This document shows, piece after piece, positions 57,635 through 64,000 of a DNA stretch of 64,000 nucleotides. The translations under genes were made by a program, and so were the position numbers. This stretch comes from Palsa-892 sp035556215 (GTDB taxonomy: Bacteria; Pseudomonadota; Alphaproteobacteria; Rhizobiales; Xanthobacteraceae), in assembly GCA_035556215.1 (NCBI GenBank), contig DATMFI010000013.1, positions 27,605 through 91,604 of the forward strand. The letters are read 5' to 3'. The notes beneath the pieces were generated by a model, which saw only the letters and a program-made list of their open reading frames with translations, had not been told where the DNA came from and searched no databases. Every line of letters begins with the position of its first letter. Positions within the stretch are counted from its first letter, which is position 1.

Positions 57635-57949
57635 ATGCGCATCTTCCACAAGGTTCTCCGCCTCGTGTTCCTGCTTTATGTGCTGATCGCGTTGATTTAC
57701 CTCGGTATCGGCGCGATGTTGCTGTTCGCGCCACACAGCATGAAACCCGACCCGCTGGCCGCGGCTCCGGTATTGATCGCCGGTTTTCCGTGGAGCTTTG
57801 GAATGGTCGGCCTGCTCACCGGCCTTGAGCGCTCATGGATTCTGTTCGCCGCGCTCGGTGTTATTCCGCTCGGCCTCAATACTTTTCTGCTGTGGCTGCT
57901 ACAGCGCTGGGCCGGCAAGCGTGCGGCACGAAATTACCCGGCCCAATGA
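57635..57949 (+). CDS. Small three-helix membrane protein
   Basis: A 104-residue membrane protein with helices at about 8-30, 45-62 and 68-92, and a basic end. Seventeen bases separate it from the SH3 gene, so they may form an operon. No family recognised. A weak ribosome site leaves the start moderate. Confidence 0.65.
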   Translation: MRIFHKVLRLVFLLYVLIALIYLGIGAMLLFAPHSMKPDPLAAAPVLIAGFPWSFGMVGLLTGLERSWILFAALGVIPLGLNTFLLWLLQRWAGKRAARNYPAQ

Positions 57950-58175
57950 CCGAGCCGGGTCATTCGTTCGCTCGCTGAACCGGTGACACTTCGACAAAAC
58001 GAAGCGGAACGGAGATCGGCGGTCGGCGTTCTGCTATCGGCGCCCGGAAGGCGCAGAACGGCGATCGCGCAATCGCGGGCGCGTTAATACTAATGCGAAG
58101 GCCGTTCGCGAGCGCCATGACCCGCGCTTTCTCGCGCGCTAGTCTTGCGCCAGTCCGCGTATAGGAGAAACGGCA

Positions 58176-58622
58176 ATGCGCGCTCTGTTGCTTTCCGCTC
58201 TCGCTTCCGCCGGCCTGCTGCTTGGTTTGAACAACGTCGCAAGCGCCGCGCCCGTGCAGGCACTTGGTGAGCTCGCTCAAAAAGCAGGCGCGCCGCTGCT
58301 TGTCGCTGATGGTTGCGGTCGCGGCCGCCACTACGCGCATCGCCGCGGCATCTGCGTTTGGAACACGCCGCGCGCGGCGGCCCCGGTCTATCGCGATTAT
58401 CGCCGCTACCGTCACGGCTATCCGGTCTATTATCCGCCGTACAACGATCTCGATTACGACTACGGCTATTCGGTCTATGGCAACCGCTACCCGGTGTACG
58501 GCTATGGCGCCTACGGCTACCCGGCCTATGGCTATCCGCCCTACTACCGCTACTCGCCCTATCGCTACTACCGGCCGGTCGGCGATCCCTACGTTCTTTA
58601 TTACGATCGCTACTGGTGGTGA
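58176..58622 (+). CDS. GCG-type secreted Tyr-rich protein (copy 1)
   Basis: A 148-residue exported protein. After a signal peptide (to ASA) comes the Cys motif DGCGRGRHYAHRRGICVW, typical of the GCG_CRPN-type prefix. A long Tyr/Pro/Gly/Arg region follows (YGYGAYGYPAYGYPPYYRYSPYRYYRP). AGGAG lies nine bases upstream. A paralogue is at 59128. Role unknown, probably envelope. Confidence 0.82.
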   Translation: MRALLLSALASAGLLLGLNNVASAAPVQALGELAQKAGAPLLVADGCGRGRHYAHRRGICVWNTPRAAAPVYRDYRRYRHGYPVYYPPYNDLDYDYGYSVYGNRYPVYGYGAYGYPAYGYPPYYRYSPYRYYRPVGDPYVLYYDRYWW

Positions 58623-58632
58623 CATTAACGAA

Positions 58633-58661
58633 AAGCCCCGGCCTTGCAGCCGGGGTTTTTT
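58633..58661 (+). terminator. Terminator after the 58176 gene
   Basis: A 7-bp GC stem plus A-T extension (58633-58642 with 58649-58658) is followed by TTT. It begins 11 nt after the stop. Confidence 0.85.
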
Positions 58662-58690
58662 GTTACGAGTTCCTCTCGCGCGTTTTCAGC

Positions 58691-58948
58691 TTAGCGGCGG
58701 TTCGCCCAGTTGATGCCTTCGCGCACCTGCTCGATGGCGCGGTCGATGAGATCGATCGCGCGCTCGCGGTGACCGCCCTTGTTGGGCGTCGCAGCCTGTA
58801 ATGCGCGGCGCGCTTCGCGCAGTGCGTTGATGGCATGATCCATATTGCCCTGGCGGGCTTCGGCGGGCATGGCGGAAGCGACAAAAGCGGCAGCGGCAAC
58901 GCCGCTCGCGGCAAGGCTGGCGAGTTCGCGGCGGGTGAGTTGAGACAT
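58691..58948 (-). CDS. Small exported helical protein with RR signal
   Basis: An 85-residue protein. The N-terminus SQLTRRELASLAASGVAAAAFVASAMPAEA looks like a twin-arginine or Sec signal. The mature part is one charged helical repeat (MDHAINALREARRALQAATPNKGGHRERAIDLIDRAIEQVREGINWANR). Similar small proteins occur in relatives, without known function. Confidence 0.78.
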   Translation of the reverse strand: MSQLTRRELASLAASGVAAAAFVASAMPAEARQGNMDHAINALREARRALQAATPNKGGHRERAIDLIDRAIEQVREGINWANRR

Positions 58949-59127
58949 GGGGTTATCCTTTAAATCAAAACCGCCGGGGCGGCGGCGATGGGTCTATGCA
59001 CCCGGAAACCCCGCGAGCCTGTGACCGCCGTCACAGGTTCTGTCGTTCGCTCTCCTGCGGCGGATTGCCACGAGAAAGCCATGCGCTACGCTAGGCTAAA
59101 GTCATCCGCACGAAACAGGAGGTTGCG

Positions 59128-59451
59128 ATGCGCAGATTGGTGTTTTCGATGCTGATAGCCGGCGGGCTTGCCCTCGCGGGCGGGCAGGCGGCGAATGCCG
59201 CGCCGGCAAACGGGCTTGCCGTGAGCGGCGCCGAGCAGGCCGGCACGCTGACGCTGGTGCGCGACGGCTGCGGCCGCGGCCGCCACTTCTCGAAGTGGCG
59301 GGGCGTCTGCGTTTGGGATCGCGCGCCGTATTACTATCGCCCCGCGCCGCCGGTCTATTACGGCCCGCCCGCCTACGGCTATTACGGCTACGGCCCCGGC
59401 TATTACTACGGTCCGCGCTACTATCGCCCCGGTTTCTATTTCGGCTGGTAA
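59128..59451 (+). CDS. GCG-type secreted Tyr-rich protein (copy 2)
   Basis: A 107-residue paralogue of the 58176 gene. It has a signal peptide to ANAA, the motif DGCGRGRHFSKWRGVCVW and a Tyr/Gly/Pro tail (YYGPPAYGYYGYGPGYYYG). AGGAGG precedes the ATG. The two copies differ in length and tail but keep both Cys and the CGRGRH core. Confidence 0.82.
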   Translation: MRRLVFSMLIAGGLALAGGQAANAAPANGLAVSGAEQAGTLTLVRDGCGRGRHFSKWRGVCVWDRAPYYYRPAPPVYYGPPAYGYYGYGPGYYYGPRYYRPGFYFGW

Positions 59452-59520
59452 GCACGCGGCGCACGAACACCAAAGCCCTCGTGGAAACACGGGGAGGCTA
59501 TGGAAGCCGCATCAAAAAAC

Positions 59521-59546
59521 AAAAAGGCCGGGAAAACCCGGCCTTT
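59521..59546. terminator. Bidirectional terminator
   Basis: AAGGCCGGG and CCCGGCCTT (59523-59531 with 59536-59544, loop AAAA) lie between the convergent GCG-type and cold-shock genes. Confidence 0.8.
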
Positions 59547-59608
59547 CCTAACGCTAATTCAGTTCGTGCCAGTACATCCGTGGTCAGGAACCAGAAGCGC
59601 TATTTCGT

Positions 59609-59812
59609 TCAGGCGACTTCGAGATTGGATGCGGCCTTCTTGCCGCGCTCCGTAGTGACTTCAAACTTCACCTTCTGGCCTTCGACCAGATTGCCGATAC
59701 CGGCACGCTCGAGCGCCGAGATGTGAACGAACACGTCCGGGCCGCCTTCATCCGGCTGAATGAAGCCAAAACCTTTTTGCCCGTTGAAAAACTTTACCTT
59801 GCCTGTAACCAT
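59609..59812 (-). CDS. Cold-shock protein (second CspA-family copy)
   Basis: A 67-residue OB-fold protein. It shares RNP1 KGFGFIQP and RNP2 VFVHISAL with the copy at 14213 and ends AASNLEVA. The start MVTGKVKFFNGQKG at 59812 is the family start; a frame to 59830 adds six atypical residues. Confidence 0.95.
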   Translation of the reverse strand: MVTGKVKFFNGQKGFGFIQPDEGGPDVFVHISALERAGIGNLVEGQKVKFEVTTERGKKAASNLEVA

Positions 59813-60074
59813 TGGAAGTCTCCAGCGCATAAGCGCATTGAGCCAGGCGACATCGCCCGGCTTTCAATTCGACTGCTTGTCCTGGAAGAACCCCAAAAGG
59901 GCGCGAAACAAGAAACAAAGAGTATCGAACAAAAGCAATATATAGGAAAAAACACCAAATACAAGAGCGGCCCGCCAGGATCGCAAAGTAAATTTAGGCG
60001 ATCGCCGCAAACCATGCCATGGTGCGAGTGTTCCGCGCGAATGGAACCGAATGGAGCCTCGCCGCTTAACCCAG

Positions 60075-60281
60075 ATGGTTGTCTCCACATTCAAGCTGCC
60101 GACGAGTACGTGTCCGAAATGTGGCGAAACCGGACGTTTCATCGGGCTTGACGGCGCTGGCAAACCGCGGCGCGCGATGATTCAGACCTTCGAATGCGGC
60201 CGTTGCGGCGAGTACGAGATCGAAAAGGCGGTTCACAAACCGCCGAGTAGCCGCCTCTACCGTGGCACGAAACCGAACTGA
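60075..60281 (+). CDS. Small zinc-ribbon protein
   Basis: A 68-residue protein with two CxxC knuckles (CPKCGETG and ECGRCGEYEIE) separated by 27 residues, a typical four-Cys zinc ribbon. It starts MVVSTFKLPTSTC. I recall such proteins as common small orphans in Bradyrhizobium relatives. DNA or RNA binding is possible but unproven. Confidence 0.7.
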   Translation: MVVSTFKLPTSTCPKCGETGRFIGLDGAGKPRRAMIQTFECGRCGEYEIEKAVHKPPSSRLYRGTKPN

Positions 60282-60349
60282 CCTGCGCTCCGTTTTCGCG
60301 TGTCTGACTCATCTGCGGCAAAGAAAACCGGAAATAGAGGTGGCAAACC

Positions 60350-60544
60350 ATGCTCGCTAAATTCAAGACAGGCCAGCAAGTACGCTTTACGTCGAACACG
60401 ATCGGCCGTCCGGGTTCGTCCAGCATCTATAGCGTCGTTAAAATTTTGCCGCGCGAACACGAAGAGCAGCTCTATCGCATCAGAAGCAGCGCCGAACCGC
60501 ATGAGCGCGTAGCGCGTGAATCCCAGCTTGAGAGAGCGGGTTAA
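60350..60544 (+). CDS. Small conserved protein, YRIRSSAEPHERV type
   Basis: A 64-residue beta-rich protein: an SH3/KOW-like start (KFKTGQQVRFTSN) and the end YRIRSSAEPHERVARESQLERAG. GAGG lies before the ATG. I recall a similar small family in Bradyrhizobium relatives. Function unknown. It overlaps the convergent gene's stop by four bases. Confidence 0.7.
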   Translation: MLAKFKTGQQVRFTSNTIGRPGSSSIYSVVKILPREHEEQLYRIRSSAEPHERVARESQLERAG

Positions 60545-60738
60545 GCCGGCTTGAAATGCGCTTTCGGTTCGTTCGGCACCAGCGTGCCGTCGGCGAAGCG
60601 CACATCGACGCAGGTAGTGGCCGTGCTTTTTGCCGGCAACTCTCGCTCAACGACGCCCACCGAGTCCGGCCACAGATCCTTGTAGTAAAGCCACAGGATC
60701 GATTCCGCCGTGAACTTCACGCGATCGCCTATTTTCAT
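60541..60738 (-). CDS. Small KOW-like protein
   Basis: A 65-residue protein, MKIGDRVKFTAESILWLYYKDLWPDSVGVVERELPAKSTATTCVDVRFADGTLV, resembling a small SH3/KOW barrel. GAAAGG precedes the ATG at 60738. The longer frame upstream is not needed. It lies downstream of the leftward promoter at 61527-61555. No known function. Confidence 0.6.
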   Translation of the reverse strand: MKIGDRVKFTAESILWLYYKDLWPDSVGVVERELPAKSTATTCVDVRFADGTLVPNEPKAHFKPA

Positions 60739-61526
60739 GATGAGCCTTTCGGGCTGACCGAAGCAGCCTGCTTCGACAAGCCTACACGGAAAGGGAGCGA
60801 AGACAACAAGCCGGATTGGCGAGTATGTGCGGGCAATTATGGTCATTCTACGGAGATCATTCAGCGCGGACATCAGAATCACGCGAAACAGCGGGCTTCA
60901 CCAAGGACTGATATCGAAGGCCCGCGACCGCCGTCACTCTGCGCGTTGAACCTAAGCTGCAAAATCTTCTGATGGAGCAATTCGATCTCTTCATTTGTGA
61001 TTTGAGCAGTCGTGATCGTTACCGCGCGCGGTTTTTGCCGCGCCGGATCATCGTCACCTGGGCGCCAAGCTCGCCGTTCCAGCGTGCTTTGGGCTTGCCC
61101 AATACGCGCCCTTCCAAATGAGGGCGGCGCGGGACGCCGGAGACTTGCCGGTCTCCACGGTCTCGTGTCGAAAAGTGGAAAGACACGAGAGTTGTCGTTC
61201 AGCAGGTACCGGTTCATCACCGGCCGTCCCGCGCGCGATGGTTTCCAGTCTTATCCCTGCGAGCCCCGGCGGACTGACCAAGCCTCCCTTTTGGGGCAGG
61301 CCCTTTTATCCGCCGCTGATCGGGAACTCTCGCCAGATGCGCCGTATTTGGGCCATACGCACGCTCCAGTCCCTGGAGCCCCATGTGGCACGCGGCGTAA
61401 TGCGCGCCGGACACAGCAGGCTTCGACCGCCGCGACAGACCTGCATAAGCCCGCCGCGGCCACCGCTCCCGATCCGCACATCGAACATGCCTGCAGGACA
61501 TGCCCCTCGTGGATCGAGACAGAATG
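60739..61526 (-). other. Long structured leader or intergenic region, copy B
   Basis: About 790 nt lie between a leftward promoter and the small gene at 60738. Strong hairpins are visible: TCTCGTGTC/GACACGAGA (61161-61169 with 61182-61190) and GGAGAC/GTCTCC (61139-61144 with 61151-61156). A short frame at about 60879-61010 (ITNEEIELLHQKILQL) might code for a small peptide but lacks a start codon and ribosome site. It is probably a non-coding or leader RNA rather than a gene. Confidence 0.45.
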
Positions 61527-61555
61527 AATATAATCCTATATGCAAGCAAAGTCAA
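61527..61555 (-). promoter_or_regulatory. Leftward sigma-70-type promoter, copy B
   Basis: On the minus strand TTGACT (61555-61550), 17 bases, then TATATT (61532-61527). Downstream it shares CCACGAGGGGC (61512-61502) with copy A at 9492-9520. It is divergent from the island operon starting at 61631. Confidence 0.6.
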
Positions 61556-61630
61556 GGCATGTACTAACACGCTTAATTGCTTTCATATTGCTAAACAGGC
61601 TGATATTGCCAAAAACAAATAGGGGTAATT

Positions 61631-62284
61631 ATGACCGAAAAATTGGGGTCGGGATTTCAAAATTTTCGGCATTTCGCAATTCCCTACTTCATTTATGTTT
61701 TTTTATTCTATTTGGCGCCGCCCCCATTCAAATCGGGGCTTGAGAATCTATTTCCTGAAGCAGGGAATCAAACAATAAGCTTGAAAACGCTAATGCTACC
61801 CTTTGTCGTTGCTGCAGTTGCCCACTACTTGCTTATCAATCTCCGGCTTATATTGAATAAGCCTTGGTACGACAGAGTGAATGAGTTCATACTCACACGC
61901 GCTCGTGAGGAAACAGGAAAGAACATCCCATCATTTCAAAATATGAGACCCGCATTTTACAAAATTATTGACAGCGATGCCTCGCTTACCGTTCTCTCCG
62001 AAAGAATAAAATTCAACGGTCTCTATTGGATGGGATGCGCTGATCTCAGATTGGCTTCGCTGCTTCTAATGGTCTGCTGGTCTATAGGAGGGTATATTGC
62101 TTATTACTTTTCCTTTGATCCTCAACCATGGATTTGGTCAGGCTTGCTAATGACCTGCTTAGCCATCGCTTCCCTACTTGGCTCCGAAATTACAACTCGA
62201 CGCCATATAAAACTAATAGCTGACCAATTGAACCAGTTTTTCGCACACCACAAAGAGCAATTTATTGCATTATTACCGGGATAA
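61631..62284 (+). CDS. Four-helix membrane protein of the DndC-like operon
   Basis: A 217-residue membrane protein. Four hydrophobic segments are visible: about 16-32 (AIPYFIYVFLFYLAPP), 52-72 (LMLPFVVAAVAHYLLINLRLI), 138-158 (LRLASLLLMVCWSIGGYIAYYF) and 165-183 (PWIWSGLLMTCLAIASLLG). They form two hairpins around a cytoplasmic or periplasmic loop of about 65 residues. An AGGGG site precedes the ATG. The gene is AT-rich and ends one base before the DndC-like start, so they are surely co-transcribed. I recognise no family. It is the natural partner of the PP-loop enzyme. Confidence 0.75.
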   Translation: MTEKLGSGFQNFRHFAIPYFIYVFLFYLAPPPFKSGLENLFPEAGNQTISLKTLMLPFVVAAVAHYLLINLRLILNKPWYDRVNEFILTRAREETGKNIPSFQNMRPAFYKIIDSDASLTVLSERIKFNGLYWMGCADLRLASLLLMVCWSIGGYIAYYFSFDPQPWIWSGLLMTCLAIASLLGSEITTRRHIKLIADQLNQFFAHHKEQFIALLPG

Positions 62285-62285
62285 A

Positions 62286-63317
62286 ATGTCAGCCTTATTA
62301 AAAGCTACCGCTCACATACGAAAAACGCTTGAAAGTGAAAAATACCCTAAGTGGACGCTAGGCTTTAGTGGCGGAAAAGATTCCAGCGCAATACTTTGCT
62401 TAATTTATAGTGAGCTAATAAAATTCGCCGGCAAAAAGCCAACGCTTGAAATTTTATACTGCGATACAAGGACAGAAAATCCGATAGTTGACAGCTATGT
62501 AAAAAAATTTCTCCGAAGAATTAAACTGGAAGCTCTAAAAGACAAACTTGATATCCGTGTCGTTATAGTTACTCCAAAATATGATCAAACCTTTTTTGCT
62601 CGAGTCCTAGGGCGAGGATACCCACCGCCAACGAATTCTTTTCGCTGGTGTACGACCAATTTGCGAATTAGACCCGTTGAAAGATATCTACTCGATCGAC
62701 ACGATGCGTTAGTAATTCTTGGCGTCAGGGAAAATGAAAGTAAGCAACGGGATCGATATCTCTCCACCCATACAAATAAATTTTGGATGAAAGCGGACAG
62801 TGCTAACAGCCGCATATATTACACACCGATACGCGCATTAAATACTGAAGACGTTTGGGATGCGATTTTCTTCACAAATTATCCGCGCTCGTTGCCACGT
62901 GATAAGCTCTGGAATTTGTACGCGGACGCGGGTGGAGATTGCCCTATAGTAAAATCTCCAGACGCGAGTCCTTGCGCTAGCGGGAGATTTGGTTGCTGGA
63001 CCTGCACAGTGGTGAGACGTGATAAGTCTGGAGAAAGCCTTTTAAAAAAGGGGCATCTACAGATGGAAGATTTCTTGAAATTTCGGCAGTTGCTATTGGA
63101 TGTAAGAAATAACCCTAAATTTCGTTGGCCAAGAAGAAGAAGGGGCCATGAAGGACTTGGCCCGCTAACAATACAGGCCAGGAAGAAATTACTTGCGGCG
63201 TTGAAAAAGATTGAAGCAAAACACTTCAAGAAGATTCTACACAAGCAGGAGCTGAAATATATCTCTGATCAATGGAAAGCAGATCGAGCAATCGAAAAGC
63301 AATTGCTCAAAAATTAA
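62286..63317 (+). CDS. DndC-like PP-loop ATPase / PAPS-reductase family protein (orphan)
   Basis: A 343-residue cytosolic protein. The ATP pyrophosphatase loop SGGKDS lies at residues 28-33. RWCT (120-123) and GVRENES-x2-R (146-155) match the PAPS-reductase/DndC core. Cys122, Cys230, Cys237 and Cys240 (the last three in CASGRFGCWTC) fit the [4Fe-4S] site of DndC, which activates sulfur for DNA phosphorothioation. The C-terminal about 80 residues are basic (KFRWPRRRRGHEG). No dndB, D, E or ssp gene is in the window. A DNA, tRNA or nucleotide thiolation role are all possible. The low GC marks recent acquisition. Confidence 0.82.
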   Translation: MSALLKATAHIRKTLESEKYPKWTLGFSGGKDSSAILCLIYSELIKFAGKKPTLEILYCDTRTENPIVDSYVKKFLRRIKLEALKDKLDIRVVIVTPKYDQTFFARVLGRGYPPPTNSFRWCTTNLRIRPVERYLLDRHDALVILGVRENESKQRDRYLSTHTNKFWMKADSANSRIYYTPIRALNTEDVWDAIFFTNYPRSLPRDKLWNLYADAGGDCPIVKSPDASPCASGRFGCWTCTVVRRDKSGESLLKKGHLQMEDFLKFRQLLLDVRNNPKFRWPRRRRGHEGLGPLTIQARKKLLAALKKIEAKHFKKILHKQELKYISDQWKADRAIEKQLLKN

Positions 63318-63380
63318 CTACCTCACCAATTCCTGCATCGCCGCGCCCAATCCTTCCAACATCAGCAGAACATCCGCTAC
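63318..63380 (-). pseudogene. Decayed fragment of a CoxE-type gene 3' end
   Basis: On the minus strand the last codons encode LEGLGAAMQELVR-stop, closely matching the end of the CoxE-like gene at 63770 (LEGLDAAMRELVR-stop). The DNA aligns at most positions over about 55 nt (CACCA, TGCATCGCCGCG, AACATCCGC). One base is missing in the middle, which shifts the frame. The real homology stops there. It directly abuts the DndC-like stop. Confidence 0.6.
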
Positions 63381-63388
63381 ACTCGCCC

Positions 63389-63676
63389 CTACCTCCTCCC
63401 AAACCTCGACTTCTTGTATCCACTCCGCTTCGCTTCCTTCATGCACACGAACGACGCCGTGCGGCCACGCGCGTAAAGTTTCTGGCCACTCGTGTAGTAG
63501 CGGCGCTTGCCGAAATCGAGCCAGACCACCTTGTCGTTCGGGCAGTGCATCTGCGCCATCTGCTCGGTCTGGAAAACAGCCATCTGCGCATTCGCGGTTG
63601 TCGCGGCAAACAAACCGGCGGACATCGTCAGCATAGTTGCGGAAAATCTCGACAGGAACGATCGGCGGCAACCCAT
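63389..63676 (-). CDS. Small exported protein with two Cys
   Basis: A 95-residue exported protein. The signal peptide ends near NAQ (AATTANAQ). The mature part is MAQMHCPNDKVVWLDFGKRRYYTSGQKLYARGRTASFVCMKEAKRSGYKKSRFGRR, where two Cys could form a disulfide. I recall relatives in Bradyrhizobium and Burkholderia without function. The start may be ATG 63676 or 63685; neither is decisive. It lies between the CoxE gene end and its decayed copy. Confidence 0.72.
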   Translation of the reverse strand: MGCRRSFLSRFSATMLTMSAGLFAATTANAQMAVFQTEQMAQMHCPNDKVVWLDFGKRRYYTSGQKLYARGRTASFVCMKEAKRSGYKKSRFGRR

Positions 63677-63711
63677 ATCTTTCACCCCTTGCCAGAAAAA
63701 TATTGCTTGAA

Positions 63712-63762
63712 CCTCATCCTCCGAGACGCGTCGTTTTTGTTTAGCCGCTCCTCAGGATGAGG
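63712..63762. repeat. Dispersed-type palindromic repeat
   Basis: CCTCATCCT and AGGATGAGG form a perfect 9-bp inverted repeat around GAGACGCG and GCTCCTC, eight bases past the CoxE stop. The layout matches a repeat I remember from Bradyrhizobium-type genomes (not checked). It may also act as the CoxE gene terminator. Confidence 0.75.
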
Positions 63763-63769
63763 ATTTCGT

Positions 63770-64000
63770 TCACCGCACCAGCTCCCGCATCGCCGCGTCC
63801 AGCCCCTCCAGCGTCAGCGGGAACATCCGCCCGCTCATCAATTGCTTCACCATGCGGATCGAGTGCGTGTAGTCCCAGTGCGCCTCCGGCACCGGGTTCA
63901 GCCACACCGCATGCGGATAGGTGCGCGTAAGGCGCTGCATCCACACCGCGCCCGCCTCCTCGTTCATGTGCTCGACCGAGCCGCCCGGCTGCATGATCTC
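63770..64000 (-). CDS. CoxE-like VWA-domain protein, C-terminal part only
   Basis: Only the last about 77 residues are in the window; the gene continues beyond position 64000. The sequence MQPGGSVEHMNEEAGAVWMQRLTRTYPHAVWLNPVPEAHWDYTHSIRMVKQLMSGRMFPLTLEGLDAAMRELVR matches the C-terminus of CoxE-type VWA proteins. These act with MoxR-type ATPases in metal-enzyme maturation. It may be the partner of the moxR gene at 47510, now separated and on the opposite strand. Confidence 0.8.
   Translation of the reverse strand, partial: EIMQPGGSVEHMNEEAGAVWMQRLTRTYPHAVWLNPVPEAHWDYTHSIRMVKQLMSGRMFPLTLEGLDAAMRELVR

Noticed and set aside
60879..61220. 113-codon minus-strand frame in the copy B leader
   Set aside because: Only its last about 40 codons look protein-like; most of it covers strong hairpins and the start has no support.
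61631..63317. Complete Dnd or Ssp phosphorothioation locus
   Set aside because: Only the DndC-like gene is present; the neighbour is a membrane protein unlike DndB, DndD, DndE or SspB-D, and flanking genes are unrelated.

Overview
The window is high-GC chromosomal DNA from an alphaproteobacterium of the order Hyphomicrobiales (Rhizobiales), most like the Bradyrhizobium/Xanthobacteraceae side of that order. The basis is the gene content and order: alaS next to recA, a GAAC-N7-GAAC LexA box, the CckA kinase with TTAA-N7-TTAA CtrA boxes, FlbT/FlaF/FliX flagellar regulators, sigma-54 flagellar promoters, DUF1236, PsiF and GCG-type small secreted proteins, and several palindromic repeats of a kind I recall from Bradyrhizobium-like genomes. 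No rRNA, tRNA, CRISPR array or transposase was recognised.

Layout. 0-7.6 kb holds housekeeping genes: murI, a TrmJ-type RNA methyltransferase fused to a DUF559-like domain, icd, alaS and recA. 7.8-14.4 kb carries small accessory and stress genes: unknown small proteins, a GreA/GreB-like factor, an SRAP/YedK DNA-protein crosslink protein, CsbD, DUF4239, DUF1236, PsiF and a cold-shock protein. It also contains one low-GC secreted protein built of six NFNLDADP-type octapeptides. 14.7-47.2 kb is mainly a flagellar gene region. It starts with the cell-cycle kinase cckA. On the left side are flhB-fliR-fliQ-fliE-flgC-flgB (minus), fliO-fliP (plus), and a giant TPR protein, motE-like, DUF6468, fliM and fliL (minus). 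On the right are flgF-flgG-flgA-flgH (plus), fliX (minus), flgI-flgJ-flgN-like (plus), flagellin, flbT-flaF and flgL-flgK-flgE (minus). A TonB receptor, a DUF2946-like protein, an aldehyde dehydrogenase and dksA interrupt it. The promoters suggest a Caulobacter-like hierarchy: CtrA boxes in front of early genes (flgB, fliO, probably fliX) and -24/-12 sigma-54 promoters in front of later rod, ring and hook genes (flgF, flgI, flgE).

47.5-53.3 kb holds moxR, a TauE/SafE permease, a FAD oxidoreductase with a long C-terminal extension, a SixA phosphatase and L-lactate permease. 54-60.7 kb is a run of very small genes, many with signal peptides and Tyr/Gly-rich or Lys-rich tails. The right edge holds the 3' part of a CoxE-like VWA gene, the kind of protein normally paired with MoxR.

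The most unusual segment is 61.6-63.3 kb. This AT-rich two-gene operon encodes a four-helix membrane protein and a DndC-like PP-loop/[4Fe-4S] sulfur-transfer ATPase, with no other dnd/ssp gene in sight. On its right is a decayed copy of the CoxE 3' end. On its left is an outward-facing promoter and leader whose core is shared with a second site at 9.47-9.52 kb. That second site also borders a low-GC gene. I regard this operon as the best candidate for an undescribed, possibly defensive, system, but the function is inferred only from family and context.
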